From: Rotaria sp. Silwood1
Lineage: Eukaryota > Rotifera > Eurotatoria > Philodinida > Philodinidae
Assembly (NCBI GenBank): GCA_905250075.1
Contig: CAJNOP010000864.1
Span: 1 to 64,000 of the forward strand
DNA length: 64,000 nt
Reading direction: 5' to 3'
Shown: positions 36,473 to 51,500 of the stretch, in pieces
How the letters are laid out: each line of letters begins with the position of its first letter
Numbering within the stretch: position 1 is the stretch's first letter
The notes under the pieces: generated by a model
Databases searched by the model: none
What the model was told of the DNA's origin: nothing
The model's input: only the letters and a program-made list of their open reading frames with translations
Made by a program: the position numbers and the translations under genes

Positions 36473-37037
36473 ATAAAGGGTGTCACGTAAGTTCTGATCC
36501 CCTCATCAAATATTTTTTTTCTAACGCGTGTCTGCATTCAAAGAGACTGATATTTTTAGTATTTATACTAGATGTCTAGATCTACTTTATACTAGAATTT
36601 CACGTTTCTACTTATTTTTATTACAATGATACAAGCATCACTAAAAATAAGAAAAAAAAAAGTTGAAATATTATCAGGAATACTTGATTATTTTTAATTC
36701 TTGATTATAATGCAATATGAATAGTTCTACTCAAAAAGACATCTACAACTCGAAATCCGTTTTAAATTGTAACGGAAAAGCTACTGGACATCGATCCGTT
36801 ATAGACTGGATGCAAGTTTTCTCGTCCATAATTGTGCTAGTTACAATTCAAAAATACTTATTATTTTTGGTGATGCTTGTATCACTGCAATAGAAATAAG
36901 TAGAAACGTGAAATTCTGGTATAGAGTAGATCTAGACATCTAGTATAAATACTGAAAATATCAGTCTCCTCGAATGTAGAAACGTGTAAGAAAAAAATAT
37001 TTGATGAGGGGATCAGAACTTACGTGACACCCTTTAT
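36473..37037. mobile_element. MITE with about 180-bp terminal inverted repeats
   Basis: The left end reads TAAAGGGTGTCACGTAAGTT and the right end AACTTACGTGACACCCTTTA. The inverted match continues inward (GATCCCCTCATCAAATA, AGATGTCTAGATCTACT, ACTTATTTTTATTACAATGA) for about 180 bp each side with few mismatches, around a core of about 200 bp. AGGGTGTC ends next to TA recall Tc1/mariner-derived MITEs. It has no coding capacity and lies 360 bp upstream of the permease gene. Confidence 0.88.
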
Positions 37038-37396
37038 AATATCTGACAACGCGAAAAATAACACTTAGTAGTCTTTATTTGGTAGTCATCTTTCCCTTAT
37101 TCTTTTTAAGTCACGTGTACTCTTCAAATGTTTTTTTCTTTCTGATTCTCTCTTTCCTTGCGCTCCGTTTTTCAATGTACGTTATGCATCTTCTTTGTTC
37201 GAAAGTTTCATGATTGTGATCAAGACATCTCTTCTCTGTTGCTCTTTTTCTCTTTCATGTTTGGTTCTGTGATATGAGTGAGGCCTGTTTTACTCACTGT
37301 CGCCCAGATATGAAGATTCATTCGTTGTTCAGTACATAAAGAGAGAACGTGAGAAAGTCATCACAGTATATTTTCACTTTGTAATTGTCGACAGGT
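37038..37396. promoter_or_regulatory. Probable upstream region of the permease gene
   Basis: Pyrimidine-rich DNA between the MITE and the permease start. No specific promoter element can be pointed out; the role is inferred from position only. Confidence 0.3.
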
Positions 37397-40300
37397 ATGA
37401 GTCTACATAGATTTGCGTTATATTTAGAGAAATTCCATAACATGAAGCTACCAAGTTGGCTCTATGCGGATCATTTAGCTGAAAATCTTTCTGGACGTGA
37501 AGCATTTTTAACAAATGAAGATTTGAAACCAGTTGAATATGAACGGCGTCTTTGGGGACCCGGGAATTTTGTGGCATTTTGGCTTGCTGACTCAATTAAT
37601 ATTAATACATGGATGATTATTTCAAGTATGGTAGTTGGAGGATTGGCCTGGTGGGAAGCATGGCTTTGTGTTTGGATTGGTTATACAATTGTGGCCATTT
37701 TCATTTGTCTATCAGGACGAGTCGGTGCGACATATCATATTTCATTCCCAGTCGTCAGTCGATCCTCGTTTGGCGTGTTCGGTTCACTCTGGCCTATTCT
37801 CAATCGAGGCTTTATGGCGTGTGTCTGGTACGGTGTCCAAGCATGGCTAGGTGGACAATGTATTGTACTCATCTTTCGGTCTATTTGTCTTTCGTACGAA
37901 ACACTACCGAACACTTTACCAACGTCATCTGGTACAAACACACGGGACTTCGTTGGTTTTATTATTTTTTGGGCGCTTTCGTTGATCGCGATTTGGTTCC
38001 CCGTACAAAAAATACGGATTCTATTCACTGTTAAATCAATTGTCGTACCTGTTGCAGCCATAGGATTTTTCATCTGGACTCTAGTGAAAGCAAAAGGTCT
38101 TGGTCCTGTTGTTCATCAACCAGGTACACTCACAGGTAAGCATGCACGGACACGATATGATATTGGAGTAGAGATTCGCTGATATTTTTTCGATTAATGA
38201 AAACCAACAACGAATTCTGAAAATTCGATAAAGTTTATTTCAAATTTCATAAGATTTCCTTTGTTGAAAAGGGGGGATTACATGTTTGAGTTGAGATTCT
38301 GTCGTATTTTTCACATACATTATCTTAAATTGTCTCTGTCAACTAGCACGTGAGCGCTTGAGTGGTATACGGCTTGTCCAAACGTAACGCTGTTACGTTT
38401 TTGACACACTCTTTTTCAACTATCTCGAAAAGTTTAAGAGCTAGGAAGTTCGTTCAAACGTCATTCGACGCAGCTTATCGAACTTTATTTATCGTATAAA
38501 AATGGCCTTTTTTGACTGAAGTCTCAGGCATCTAGAAAGGTTTTATCATGGCGTAACGCTGTTACATAAAAGGACCCTTTTTTTCCAGTGCCGCCAAGAA
38601 AACTCTAAATTCTTGCGAAACCATTTCTTCAAATGTAATGCTCCGAGAGTCATTCTTGTAGAGCATTGAATAGGCTTTCAGGCAGTAAAAAAGATTTTCT
38701 CTAAAACATTTTTGCTCAGATAAAAAATGCAAAAAAACAAACGTAACGCTGTTACGTTTTTCGTAACGCTGTTACACAGTTTTTTGTTGACTAATTTTGA
38801 GGCACTTAATGTACTCAGAATGACTTGATTTTTATAAGTGTTACTGTTTTCTATGTAGACAATCCCCTATACAAAAATGAGATTGATACATCGATCTGAG
38901 AGCTCATAAACTGAGCAGGAAGTTCGGAATTATATCGAAGTCTCCAATTTGTTCTAAGCTGCCAAAGTTAGAACTAAATAGACCATTTTGTAGAGAATTT
39001 AATTCTGCATCGAATGGTATGTCTCTTGATCTTTGTTGAAAAAATTTCTTGGTTAAAAAATCCAAAATACAGTTTTTGAAAACTTTAAAATCCAGTTTTC
39101 GATCTCAAAATCTGATTTTTATACAAAATTAATACCAAATTCGTAATCAGCGTAAAAAACTGCATCTAATACCCCACTGAGATCTGTCCAACTCGAAAAA
39201 ACATTTTTTCAAAACTTGATCAGCGAAGTGTCGCGTTACGCGGACAAGCCGTATAGCATAAAAAACTTAGCATCATTGGAGAAAAAGCTAAGTTCTTCTA
39301 ATTTCCTTGTTTAAATTGGAAGAGCTGCAAAAAAACGTCGCGGAAATAAGACAAAAAGCTCATAAACTATGGAACAGAACCGTAGTCGAAATAACGAAAA
39401 ATATAATCTATTTTATCAGAGATGCTCTGCTAGTTATCAAACTCTTGTTACCTTATAAGACTTCGCAGAGATATGTGTCCACCATAGCAGTTTTACAAAA
39501 AAATCTAAGTACACTAGAAAGAGAATGCCGAGTTTCGGAACCTCAACAATTTTTGAAGGCTCAGAAAAAAAGTGTAAAACATCACAAAAATACATGAAAA
39601 ATCCATTGTATAGTATCACACAAATCCTATATTCACAAAGCTTTCACGACTCTGCGCAATCTGTAAACTACTAGAGGAGCTTCTCGAAATTCACTTACAT
39701 ATGGTCTGGAAAACGATTAATACGTGATTAGAAAATCTAACAAAAAAAAATCAGAACCGTAGTATTGACACGAAATTTTAAAAAAAGATTACCGAATTCG
39801 CGGAAACTATTTTTTTCGATGCTTATGTCAGATAAATATTGAAAGATGACAGTATATAAAACAATACTTTGCCATCATATTGTGTAGATGCACGTATATT
39901 TCACAGGTAGTACACATGCTTGGTTTTGGATGAGTGGAATTATGAGTTGTATTTCAAACTTTGTCACACTCGTTGTTAATAATCCAGATTATACTCGCTT
40001 TGCTACCCGTCCATCGGCGGTTTTCTGGCCGCAAATACTCACTATTCCAATCAGTTTTTCCGTCACATGTTTCATCGGCGTAATCGTTGGCTCATCATCA
40101 AACGTGATCTTCGGTGAAGCTATTTGGAATCCATTAGATCTCCTAGGCAAATTTCTCGACAATCAACCGACAGCTGGAACACGTGCAGGTGTCTTCTTTA
40201 TCTCATTAGCATTTGCCCTAGCCCAACTCGGTGTAAATATTGCAGCAAATTCTGTGTCAGCAGGATCTGATCTAACGGCACTTTTACCAAAGTTTCTCAA

Positions 40301-40829
40301 TATTAGACGATCCGGTTATATTTGTGCTGTAGTCGGCTTAGTCATCTGTCCGTGGAATCTCCTCTCTAGTTCTTCAACATTCACAATCTATCTATCTGCA
40401 TACTCGACTTTTCTCTCATCAGTTGTTGGCGTTATGATATCAGACTATTATTTTGTACGAAAAGGCTACCTAGACATTGAACAACTGTATTCAGGATCAA
40501 AAAATGGTGTTTATTACTTTACATGGGGCGTGAATTGGCGAGCGTACGTTGCATACATAGCAGGAATCCTTATTAATGTGGTCGGATTTGCTGGTGCAGT
40601 GGGGGCACGTGTCTCAACTGCAGCACAGAATATGTACCATTTAAATTTCTATCTGGGATTTATTGTTTCTTCACTCATATACTATGCACTGTGCAACCTA
40701 AGTCCGGTGCCAGCATGTGGTAAAAAATGGCCAAGTGAAATGGTTGATGATAATGATAATGGCATTGTCCTCGACACCGTGACTGTCGATATGGAAAGAC
40801 AGAATGATGGTATTAACGTACAATATTAG
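37397..40829 (+). CDS. NCS1-family nucleobase/allantoin permease (Fur/Dal4-like)
   Basis: Two exons, 37397-38135 and 39907-40829, joined in phase 1 across a 1,771-bp GT-AG intron, give 553 residues, the usual length for fungal Fur-type NCS1 carriers. The protein begins with the cytosolic segment [19 protein letters not shown], then [17 protein letters not shown] (TM1), [18 protein letters not shown] (TM3), [24 protein letters not shown] (a hallmark before TM7), [31 protein letters not shown] and [13 protein letters not shown]. About twelve spans are expected at the plasma membrane, importing uracil, uridine, allantoin or related compounds with a cation. NCS1 proteins are typical of bacteria, fungi and plants and generally missing from animals, so acquisition from a fungus-like donor with later intron gain is the best inference. 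Substrate cannot be settled from sequence alone. Confidence 0.9.
38366..39255. mobile_element. TIR element inside the permease intron, with palindromic iterons
   Basis: TACGGCTTGTCC at 38368 and GGACAAGCCGTA ending at 39253 form terminal inverted repeats, each flanked by TA (38366-38367, 39254-39255), the target duplication of Tc1/mariner-type insertions. Inside, the hairpin 13-mer GTAACGCTGTTAC occurs four times, at 38384, 38553, 38743 and 38763. No transposase frame was found, so the element is non-autonomous. It makes up half of the intron. Confidence 0.78.
39307..39597 (+). other. Unassigned 96-codon frame within the permease intron
   Basis: Open frame with helical text ([24 protein letters not shown]-like repeats and a Lys-rich end). 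No start context, splice partner or family was recognised. It may be a remnant of another element inserted next to the TIR element. Confidence 0.2.
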
Positions 40830-42180
40830 AAAGTAGTGAACGAAATAATTTATCTTTAAAGAACACACAAGATGAAAAACAAAAATCTAGTTTTAAAGTC
40901 TTTTTCTATTTATTGCTTCGTGTAAACGTGTACTTCACCCGTTTCTTTGCCACTCGCATCATCCCGTTTGATTATTTTTTGTAGGCATTATCGGTCTGAT
41001 CTATTATGGCACAATTTTTAAAGGTTTAGCATTCTGTTATACCGGCTTTGTTCTGTTAACATGATGAAAATCTCTTAAAACTTTTGAGATATGACTTTAT
41101 TTTTCTATTATTATATCCGAAGCTCAAACGATTTACTTTCAGACGAAAGACGCCATCGATGAAACATATTTTATCTGTCGATTGAATCATGTCATTAATA
41201 TCAAGTAAACAGGTCGAATGATGATAAGCTCACGATTTCTTTTTTTTCTCATGAATATATTCATGATTATCGATTTCCTGAAGTTTAACAAGCTCTTATC
41301 TATATCAAAAACTTTCCGTAAAAAAGTTTTCCATCGGTTTTCTTTAAAATTTTAAAGAACCATGTCGGGATGAGTGAGAGTAGAGAGAAGACCATTACCT
41401 GCCCATTACACATATCTGAAGATGACTGTAAAGATCAAAAGTCTACATTGTACAACAATTCCTCCTACTCATCGTGTTGTAGGTTGCATTGCAACAGTAC
41501 AGAGTCAGAACGATCCATAAGTCATATAAACTTTAATGAGAATATTTGATCTAAAAAATCGAAAAGCATGCCAATTTATGTGCAATGGAAAGAAACTTTG
41601 TATCACAAAGAAGCTTAAATATTTTATTACTATGCCTAGAAATTTCTGGCTACCTTACTCATCAATAAAATTAATTTTACACTTCTTTATACAGAGAACA
41701 TCGATTATGCATAGTCACTGTCGATTTTTATCCATCTATGTTTCAGGAATCACTATGGCGTTGCGTCTTTAAAAATTGAGAACTATGCAACTGAATATAG
41801 CAACCAGACAGACTGCGATGAAATAGACAACAGTTGTTAACTTACCGTAAAGATTCAAGAGAGTATTATTTATGTAAAGAGGCTTTCTTTGTTGGGACAC
41901 TACACAAAAATATATCGATAGTTTACACGCAGTGAAAAACTGCGAATAATTTACATTGTATGATCATTCTTTCATGGACACATTCGCGAGCAACTCATCG
42001 ACTGTCGTCTTCGACCAATATTGACTGGACAACAAAGCATCGAGCGATCAAATTATCGATAAATGTCCACTATTAATTAGATTCACACAAGTTTGATTGT
42101 ATAGGCAAATCAGAGTGAATCGCAGACATAGCTTCAGAGGAATACAACCAAGAACACAACCTGGCACAAGCTCTTCAGAG
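40830..42180. other. Intergenic stretch with a possible exon fragment
   Basis: At 40985-41061 a pyrimidine-rich acceptor-like TTTTTTGTAG precedes an open segment reading IIGLIYYGTIFKGLAFCYTG, hydrophobic and ending in a stop. It could be a stray exon of a decayed membrane protein. Nothing else was recognised. Confidence 0.25.
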
Positions 42181-42255
42181 TGTGAGCATCAGTGAGTGTG
42201 GAGCACAGGTGCTAGTATAAGTGAAGAGAAGACTGACACCCACACCCACACTCAG
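42181..42255. repeat. Telomere-motif inverted repeat
   Basis: TGTGAGCATCAGTGAGTGTG and GTGCTAGTATAAG lead through the spacer TGAAGAGAAGACTG into ACACCCACACCCACACTCAG. The spacer closely matches that of the 13.7 kb copy. Confidence 0.75.
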
Positions 42256-42278
42256 TTTCGTTAGAACTTAGATATCTA

Positions 42279-42625
42279 AAGAAGTCTCAAAAGTCTTTTG
42301 AAATGCCGTGAAGTCACTTGAAATGTTCTGTAGTTTTGTGAAATCTTTTTGAAGTTTTACAATCCACTGTTTCCCCATTGCGCTGGATTGATCGTGTTAA
42401 CTACACGATTACTATCAACAATTATATCATTAATTTTCAGAGTTTGTGTTCCAGCTTTATATAAGACTTAGCGTTTTTGCATGTTGAACAAATCTCATCT
42501 GATTTCGAAAGTTTCTTGAATGCTGATCTAGTTTTCAACTCTATTGAAATCATGTGAAATCTTATGAAGTTTCTGTAGTGTGTTGAAGTCCTACGAGCCG
42601 AAGAAGTTCCAAAAGGTTGTTTGAA
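42279..42625. repeat. Degenerate GAAGT-motif repeat, antisense relative of the 5.8-6.1 kb repeat
   Basis: Motifs such as GAAGTCTCAAAAGTC, TTTTGAAATG, GTGAAGTCACTTGAAATG, GTTGAAGTCC and GAAGAAGTTCC recur. Their reverse complement is the GACTTCAAAA unit found at 5831-6075. Both copies adjoin a telomere-motif hairpin. Confidence 0.55.
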
Positions 42626-43097
42626 GGGAGAAGTGTTAATTGTCGAAAATATATAAAATCAAAGAGTCAAATCTTGGCAAGAAAAAGGTCAAAAAAAATC
42701 GAATGAGAAAAATATCAAATATAAAATAATTCAAAAAACAAGAGATAACATCCAATTACGAATGAGTCATCCATTCTCTTTCTCTGTATTATTCGTCGGT
42801 CTACTCAATCTTCTATGTTTATTTAAACATGTGTGTGCATAAATTTACTTATCGTCATTATATAACAAGTGTGTTTATTTTCATATTATGATCTCGAATG
42901 AATTTATTTCTAGTAACAAAGGAAAACCTTTGTTAGTCCTAGATTCGTATGTGTATCAGTTAAATAAATCAACATTATTCTAGCATGGGCACTTTATTCC
43001 TGTTATTAAAACGGAAGAGGTGATATTTCAACAACCATTGGTTTATGTTCAAAGTGGTGCACCAAAGAAAATAAGAGAAAAACCACTATTGTCAAAC
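42626..43097. other. Intergenic AT-rich stretch
   Basis: Nothing recognised. Confidence 0.35.
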
Positions 43098-43938
43098 TAG
43101 TGCCCGGCGTGACCGCCATTACTACCAGTGAGTCACAGTCACGGAAACTTTTTCGAAATTTTGTACACTCCTAAAGGGAAGTAGGGGAACCTTCACGAAG
43201 CATCCCCTCCCAGTCGCTCATCGTTTTTCATGAAAAATTGGGAATTTTCTAGTATTCGTGATTTTGAAAACCTCTGAGGGAAAGTATGGGCACCTTCGCG
43301 AAGCTACCCTCACCCGATCATCACTTTTAATAGTAAACAGAACCCTAGTCTCAATCCTGTTGATTTCTTAAGAAATTTTGCAGGAATCTGTCAGGATCCT
43401 AACAGGAATAAGGGAGAGGATTCTCTCAAGATTTTATCAAATTTTAGACAAGATCTGATACGGATCTTGGTACAAGGACCCAGTCAATTTTTGTAGCTAA
43501 AACTGAGGAGCGTCTCAATAGAAAGCCAACAAGAGAGAGTATATCAGTGATTGTTCTTGTCAGTTAACACAAGTAGAACTTCTGTTCACACCCACAACTA
43601 CATCTTGTTTTCTAATTTATTCCAAGTTCAACAACAATGGTAACCTGTTCAGGATCCTGATGTACTCCTTTTTCGAATCCTATTAGGATCTTGAAATTCT
43701 GTGGCTACGCACTTCTTTCAGGATTACGTCGTTTCCTCAGCAAAAAAGAGCGAATCCTGACTGAATCCATAAAGAACCTGGTACGGAAAAATCAAGGGTT
43801 TTTCCTAGGGAGACTTTGCAATAGCTCTTTCTGGAAAGTATTTTTCACGTTGAGAAACCAGAAGAAGGGCCGCGACTCACGGCCACAGACTGGGCTCACT
43901 GCGACCCTGACCAGAAAAGATGGTCACGCCGGGCACTA
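43098..43938. mobile_element. TA-flanked non-autonomous TIR element
   Basis: TAGTGCCCGGCGTGACC at 43098 and its exact reverse complement GGTCACGCCGGGCACTA ending at 43938 bound an 841-bp segment; the outer TA on each side is the likely target duplication. The interior has GC-richer, internally repeated text: a roughly 95-bp near-duplication around GGGAACCTTCACGAAGC and GGGCACCTTCGCGAAGC, and repeated AGGATCCT motifs. The 101-codon frame at 43691-43996 runs across the right end and is not a credible gene. Confidence 0.8.
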
Positions 43939-45307
43939 TGTCAAACACCGACTTCAAAATTTATCGTCAAGATTTGAAAATGCGGAAATCGATTAAAAAA
44001 GAATATCTTCAAAGTTTATCATTACTTGTGGCAAAAGATATAAAACCTAAAACATGAATGTTCACTTAGTACTGCTTTTTTTGCTTTTGCGAGCCTATTT
44101 GTTTTAACTTTTCTTTTATAATACTTTTTTCTCTCCAACTACAGCAATAAAACATCACATCAAAGTCAACTTCCACGATCTATCTTCTTTTATTTCTATG
44201 GGTCTGTCATTGTTCAATATACTTAGGATTAATAAACCATGTATCTATCTAGTACTCGAATTCCTTTTACATTTTACACTTTCGACATTTTCGAGCTTTT
44301 GCTTTTCGGTCTGTTTTTCTCAAGATTTTACCTTTTGGCTTTTCCCTATCAGGCAATTAACACTAATTCGTTTGAACTCCCTCGAAAATTTGAAGCATCT
44401 GCTGTTGAGGTCTTTCAAACTGTAGAAATTTTCTGTTTCTCTGCTGATGTTATTATTAAAATCAGTAGAATTTTTTTATTAACTCTAAGTAATCTTCTTA
44501 TTTCTAGATAAAATAGACATCATGGATGAATTGTTAACCAGGTTATTAAAACAAAAGAAGTTCGATTATATGTTTATTTTGATTCATTGCTTTATCATAA
44601 ATCATATACCTTAAACGACAGTAAGAAAAACACTTTTCTTTAAAAATATATCCCATCTCACAAAAACCGAATCACTTTTAGCGGTTAGCCAAAAAACCGC
44701 GGTAAACCATCGGTTTTTACTCGGTTGTCATTACAAGGGATGTTTTATCTTTTTCAACAATAATTAACAACATCATTGCTTTCGGTCATAATCAATTCAA
44801 TAACTGTACAATGAATTACGAAATGAACGGCAATATAATAAACATCAAAATTCAAAAAAAAAAAACAACCAGATAAGGTTATTTTAACTGCATCAGTATG
44901 TGGAATATTGCTGAATGAAGTAAAAGAAAATTCTTTAAATGAATTTCAGAATAAATTCAAACTATTCGAAAATGTGGATTTTTTATTGAATCATTTCGTT
45001 ATGAAAATAAATAAAACTTTCAGATATAAGATATTATTATTTTCAAATAGATTCGCATTTTTAATACATTCACATTAAATGAGTATTTATCTTTTGTACC
45101 TATCAAAATCTTAAATGGACTTTTCGGTGATATATGCTCAACCAATTCAGGGTCAAATAGTATTTCACAAATGATAAATTCTTCATCATCAAATTATTTT
45201 TCATATCATTCACCCAATAATCAAGGTGCGCCACAATCATTCAATAGTCGAAGTTTAGCAGCATCAATGGAGGGTGTGCGTATGCATGGGTATGAGCTAC
45301 ATCGGAA
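43939..45307. other. Intergenic stretch with coding-like fragments
   Basis: At 44877-45080 and 45106-45309 open plus-strand segments have host-like codon texture. The second reads SNSISQMINSSSSNYFSYHS and GAPQSFNSRSLAASM, like a Ser/Asn-rich part of a regulatory protein. Splice links and a start are not evident; these may be leftovers of a decayed gene. Confidence 0.3.
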
Positions 45308-45728
45308 GTAGAAACCTGCGGAACCATTCCGTAGTGACCAAAGAAAAAAGCTTATTCGATAATAGCTTTCATAGTGAATGTGAAAAAATAATTCTACTTT
45401 ATATCTCGTGTTCAGAATTTTAAGCTCGTCAAACAGACATTAAAAAGTCAAGGATATCATGTTCTACAGCAGAGATAATTAAAGTACATTTGTCGTGACC
45501 AGAAAACCTCGTGAGTGGTCGTGTCCAGAATTGGTGAGAACAAATGTACCTTAATTCTCTCTTCTGTAGAACATGATATCCTTGACTTTTTAATGTCATT
45601 TTGAAGAGTTTAAAATTCTGAACACGAGATATCAACTAGAATTATTTTTTCACATCCACTATGAAAGCTATTATCGAATAATCATTTCTTTTCTTTAGTC
45701 ACGACAGAATAGTCACACAGGTCTCTAG
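45308..45728. mobile_element. Foldback (long inverted repeat) element
   Basis: The left arm includes GTGACCAAAGAAAA, GATAATAGCTTTCATAGTG, TCTCGTGTTCAGAATTTTAA and AAGTCAAGGATATCATGTTC. The right arm repeats these in reverse complement (GAACATGATATCCTTGACTT, TTAAAATTCTGAACACGAGA, CACTATGAAAGCTATTATCG). Arms are about 180 bp with few mismatches around a loop of about 40 bp. Weaker complementarity extends to the outer limits given. No coding capacity. Confidence 0.85.
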
Positions 45729-48477
<2,749 letters not shown>

Positions 48478-48543
48478 TATTTAGAAAAGAAAAATGAATA
48501 TATAAATATATATATATATATATCAACAAAAACTTTTAATTTA

Positions 48544-51500
48544 TTAGCTGAAAAAATATGTCGAATTAAGTACACTTTCTAATTGAAATGTACCACGTTC
48601 AGGTACACGTTGAAGTGTATCATTAAATAATTTCATTGTTTGTTTTTGTTTATCATCAGCACGAGCATATTCACTAGAAAAGAAAAAAATATATAATATA
48701 AAGAATCTTGATTAGTTGTGTTTTTTTTTCTTCGGAACTCACATTATGTTTTTTTCGGAGAACAGTATAGCGAGTATTAGTTTCAAGAGAAAGTTTTGAG
48801 TAGTGTCACATATCCAAAATTTTAGAGATGCGCCCATATCTCTCGCAGGAGATGCCGCATCTCCCGCGGGAGACGCGGAATCTCCTTTAGGAGACGCGGA
48901 CATTTTCCACTGGAGATGTATCATCTCCTTTAGAGATGCACATCCCCTGCACCCACACTCACATGTCTCGCAGTAAATGCCACATCTCCTGCGCTAGACG
49001 TGGATGCATCTCCAAAATTTTGGATATGTGACACTGCTGATTTTTACGGTATTTTTCAATGCAATACTGTGGTCTCCCTCAAGAACACGAGGAAAATTAA
49101 TTTTCGAATTACAACTTGAAACTTTGCATAGGATAACTTGAAAGTGAATAAACAATTGGGAGAATTCTTTCATTAGAGTGTTCTAGAAAATTTGAAGAGA
49201 AGGATGATAGTTAGTGATGAATGGATTTTCTACAGTCGTCATATGATCAAGTTATAACTTTGGGAAATAATCAATATCAGTGTTTCTCTAACTTCAATAG
49301 TGCCTTAAGACAGACGGACGAAAAATTAGATAGATCATTCCACTGATAATTGATTATCCTTGGAGAACAATTATAGATTTTTCACTTAACATATTGTGTA
49401 TTAATATAATGATACTGAAAAACACTTGGGAATTCTACATTTTACTCTGTCTTGACAAAGTTTTTTAATATGTTTTATTTATACCTGGATTTAAATTCAT
49501 ATTTTGAAAGTAGATCTCTTGAAAGTATTTCAAGTAATGGTTCTTTATGTAATGAAACAAATTGTTCTCGACAATATTGACTAAGTCGATCAACATCACA
49601 TGCATGTGTCCAAAATGAATCATGAACTGATACAAATGTAATACCATTACGTGCACATTGTAATGCTGTCATCATCATATGTGTTGAATCAAGTGAATGA
49701 ACATAATTTGGTGGAAATGCATTCTTTTGTTTGGTATTATTTGGGCGACTAGCAAAAAACAAAAACAATGTTTGATTTAAAAATTTCATTTATTTTTCTT
49801 CTAACAGAAAGCTTTAATTTATAATATAAACAAAAAACTTACGCAAAACTACTAAAATTATCATAAATATCTTTGCCTTTTTGCTAAATATCAAAAAACA
49901 AAGATAATATACTAAAAGAATAAGAAACAACAGTTATTTAAACTAACTCGCATTCGAATTTCTCTATAATATGGTTGTACAACTGGTAAATTCATTGGTG
50001 TATTCCATTCAACAGCTGAATCACGTACACGTGAAATTAATCTTGCACAATCAGTAAACCAATCCTATGTAAATAAAAAAAAAATATTTTATTCAAGTAA
50101 TTAGTATACAAAAAAATAAATTACTTGAATTTTTCTTGTTTCTCGAAATAATTCTCGTAGACTAATAAATGTTTTTTGTGCTAAATAACTACTTGCTTCT
50201 GAAATATGTTCTTTTGGAAATTCATCAATATCACGTAATTGTCGACCTATTTGTTGTCTAGCACCAAATAATGTAACACCATAATTTGTTGTCATTATTG
50301 TTTGTTTAATAACTTTACGTTTAATAAAACCTTCAAGAATTTTAGCTATTTGTAAACCATTAGCAGCATCTTGTTTACGTTCTTGTTCAACTTGATCAAC
50401 AACAACACTATAAACATCTTGTGGAAAATCACTAGGTTTAAGATTTACTGATGCTGCACCAATATCATCAAGACCCATAGCTGCATAATGTTGTAAAACA
50501 TTACATGAACCATCCTGAAAAAAAAAAATTCTATCAACATGTCAATCGTTTTAGATGCCAAAGTTCCGGCGAAATACTTCGGTTTGGAGAGGTTGAAAGC
50601 GAAAATTCGAACGTATTTGATGATAGTTACTATCAGAAAGTCTAAGTTTATATTGAACAACAGTACAAAAAGTAAGTGTACAAACCAAATACAGTAATTC
50701 ATTTTCTTTGACTATCATCTTAAAAAGTATTGGAAAGTTTGACCATATTGCAACGTTAGGAAGGTTCAGAAATCTTAAAGTCTTTTCGTACTCAAGTTGC
50801 TACTGAACTACGTCCTGCTTGTTTTTCATATACAGTCGAAAAAAATTGAAAATATTTTTTGAAGGTGACGGACTGTCTCTTTGCCTTCTTTCTAACCTTG
50901 CTATTGCTTTAAGTAGCTCTTAGGAAAAATTAAAGGATTGTAAAGATCAACAATCACTCCCGTTATAAAATATCTTATTTCCAATAACAATGTGTTTGTC
51001 CTCGTGCTATCTTGCTCATATCTAATCAAGCAATTTATTGAAGAATACCTGATGAACAGGAAAATGTGAAACATATTTTGTATGATCTGGTGAACGTATT
51101 GCACGAGCTATTTCCATGCAACAAGCAAGTGTTTGCCATGGTTCTTCGGATTTTGTCCACCATTGACGACCCTAAATTTTTATTTTTATTTAAAATAAAT
51201 TTCATGATAAAAAAGAAGTATTAACATACATCTAATGGTCTATCAGCTGAATCAAGTATATCATCCATAATTTCATCAGCATATTTCGCTCGTTCATCAA
51301 TAGATGCTTTTTTCTTTAAATCTGTTAAATTAACTAAATGAATTTTCAGTTGTCGAAGACCATTAACACCTAATGGTTTGCCTTCAGCAAATAGAATAAT
51401 ACTACGTGCAATATCACTGCCTAGATGATTGAAATGTGGAGGAATAGGATAAACACGACCACGAAAATCAAGATTATGTGGAAACCAAAAGATTTCATTA

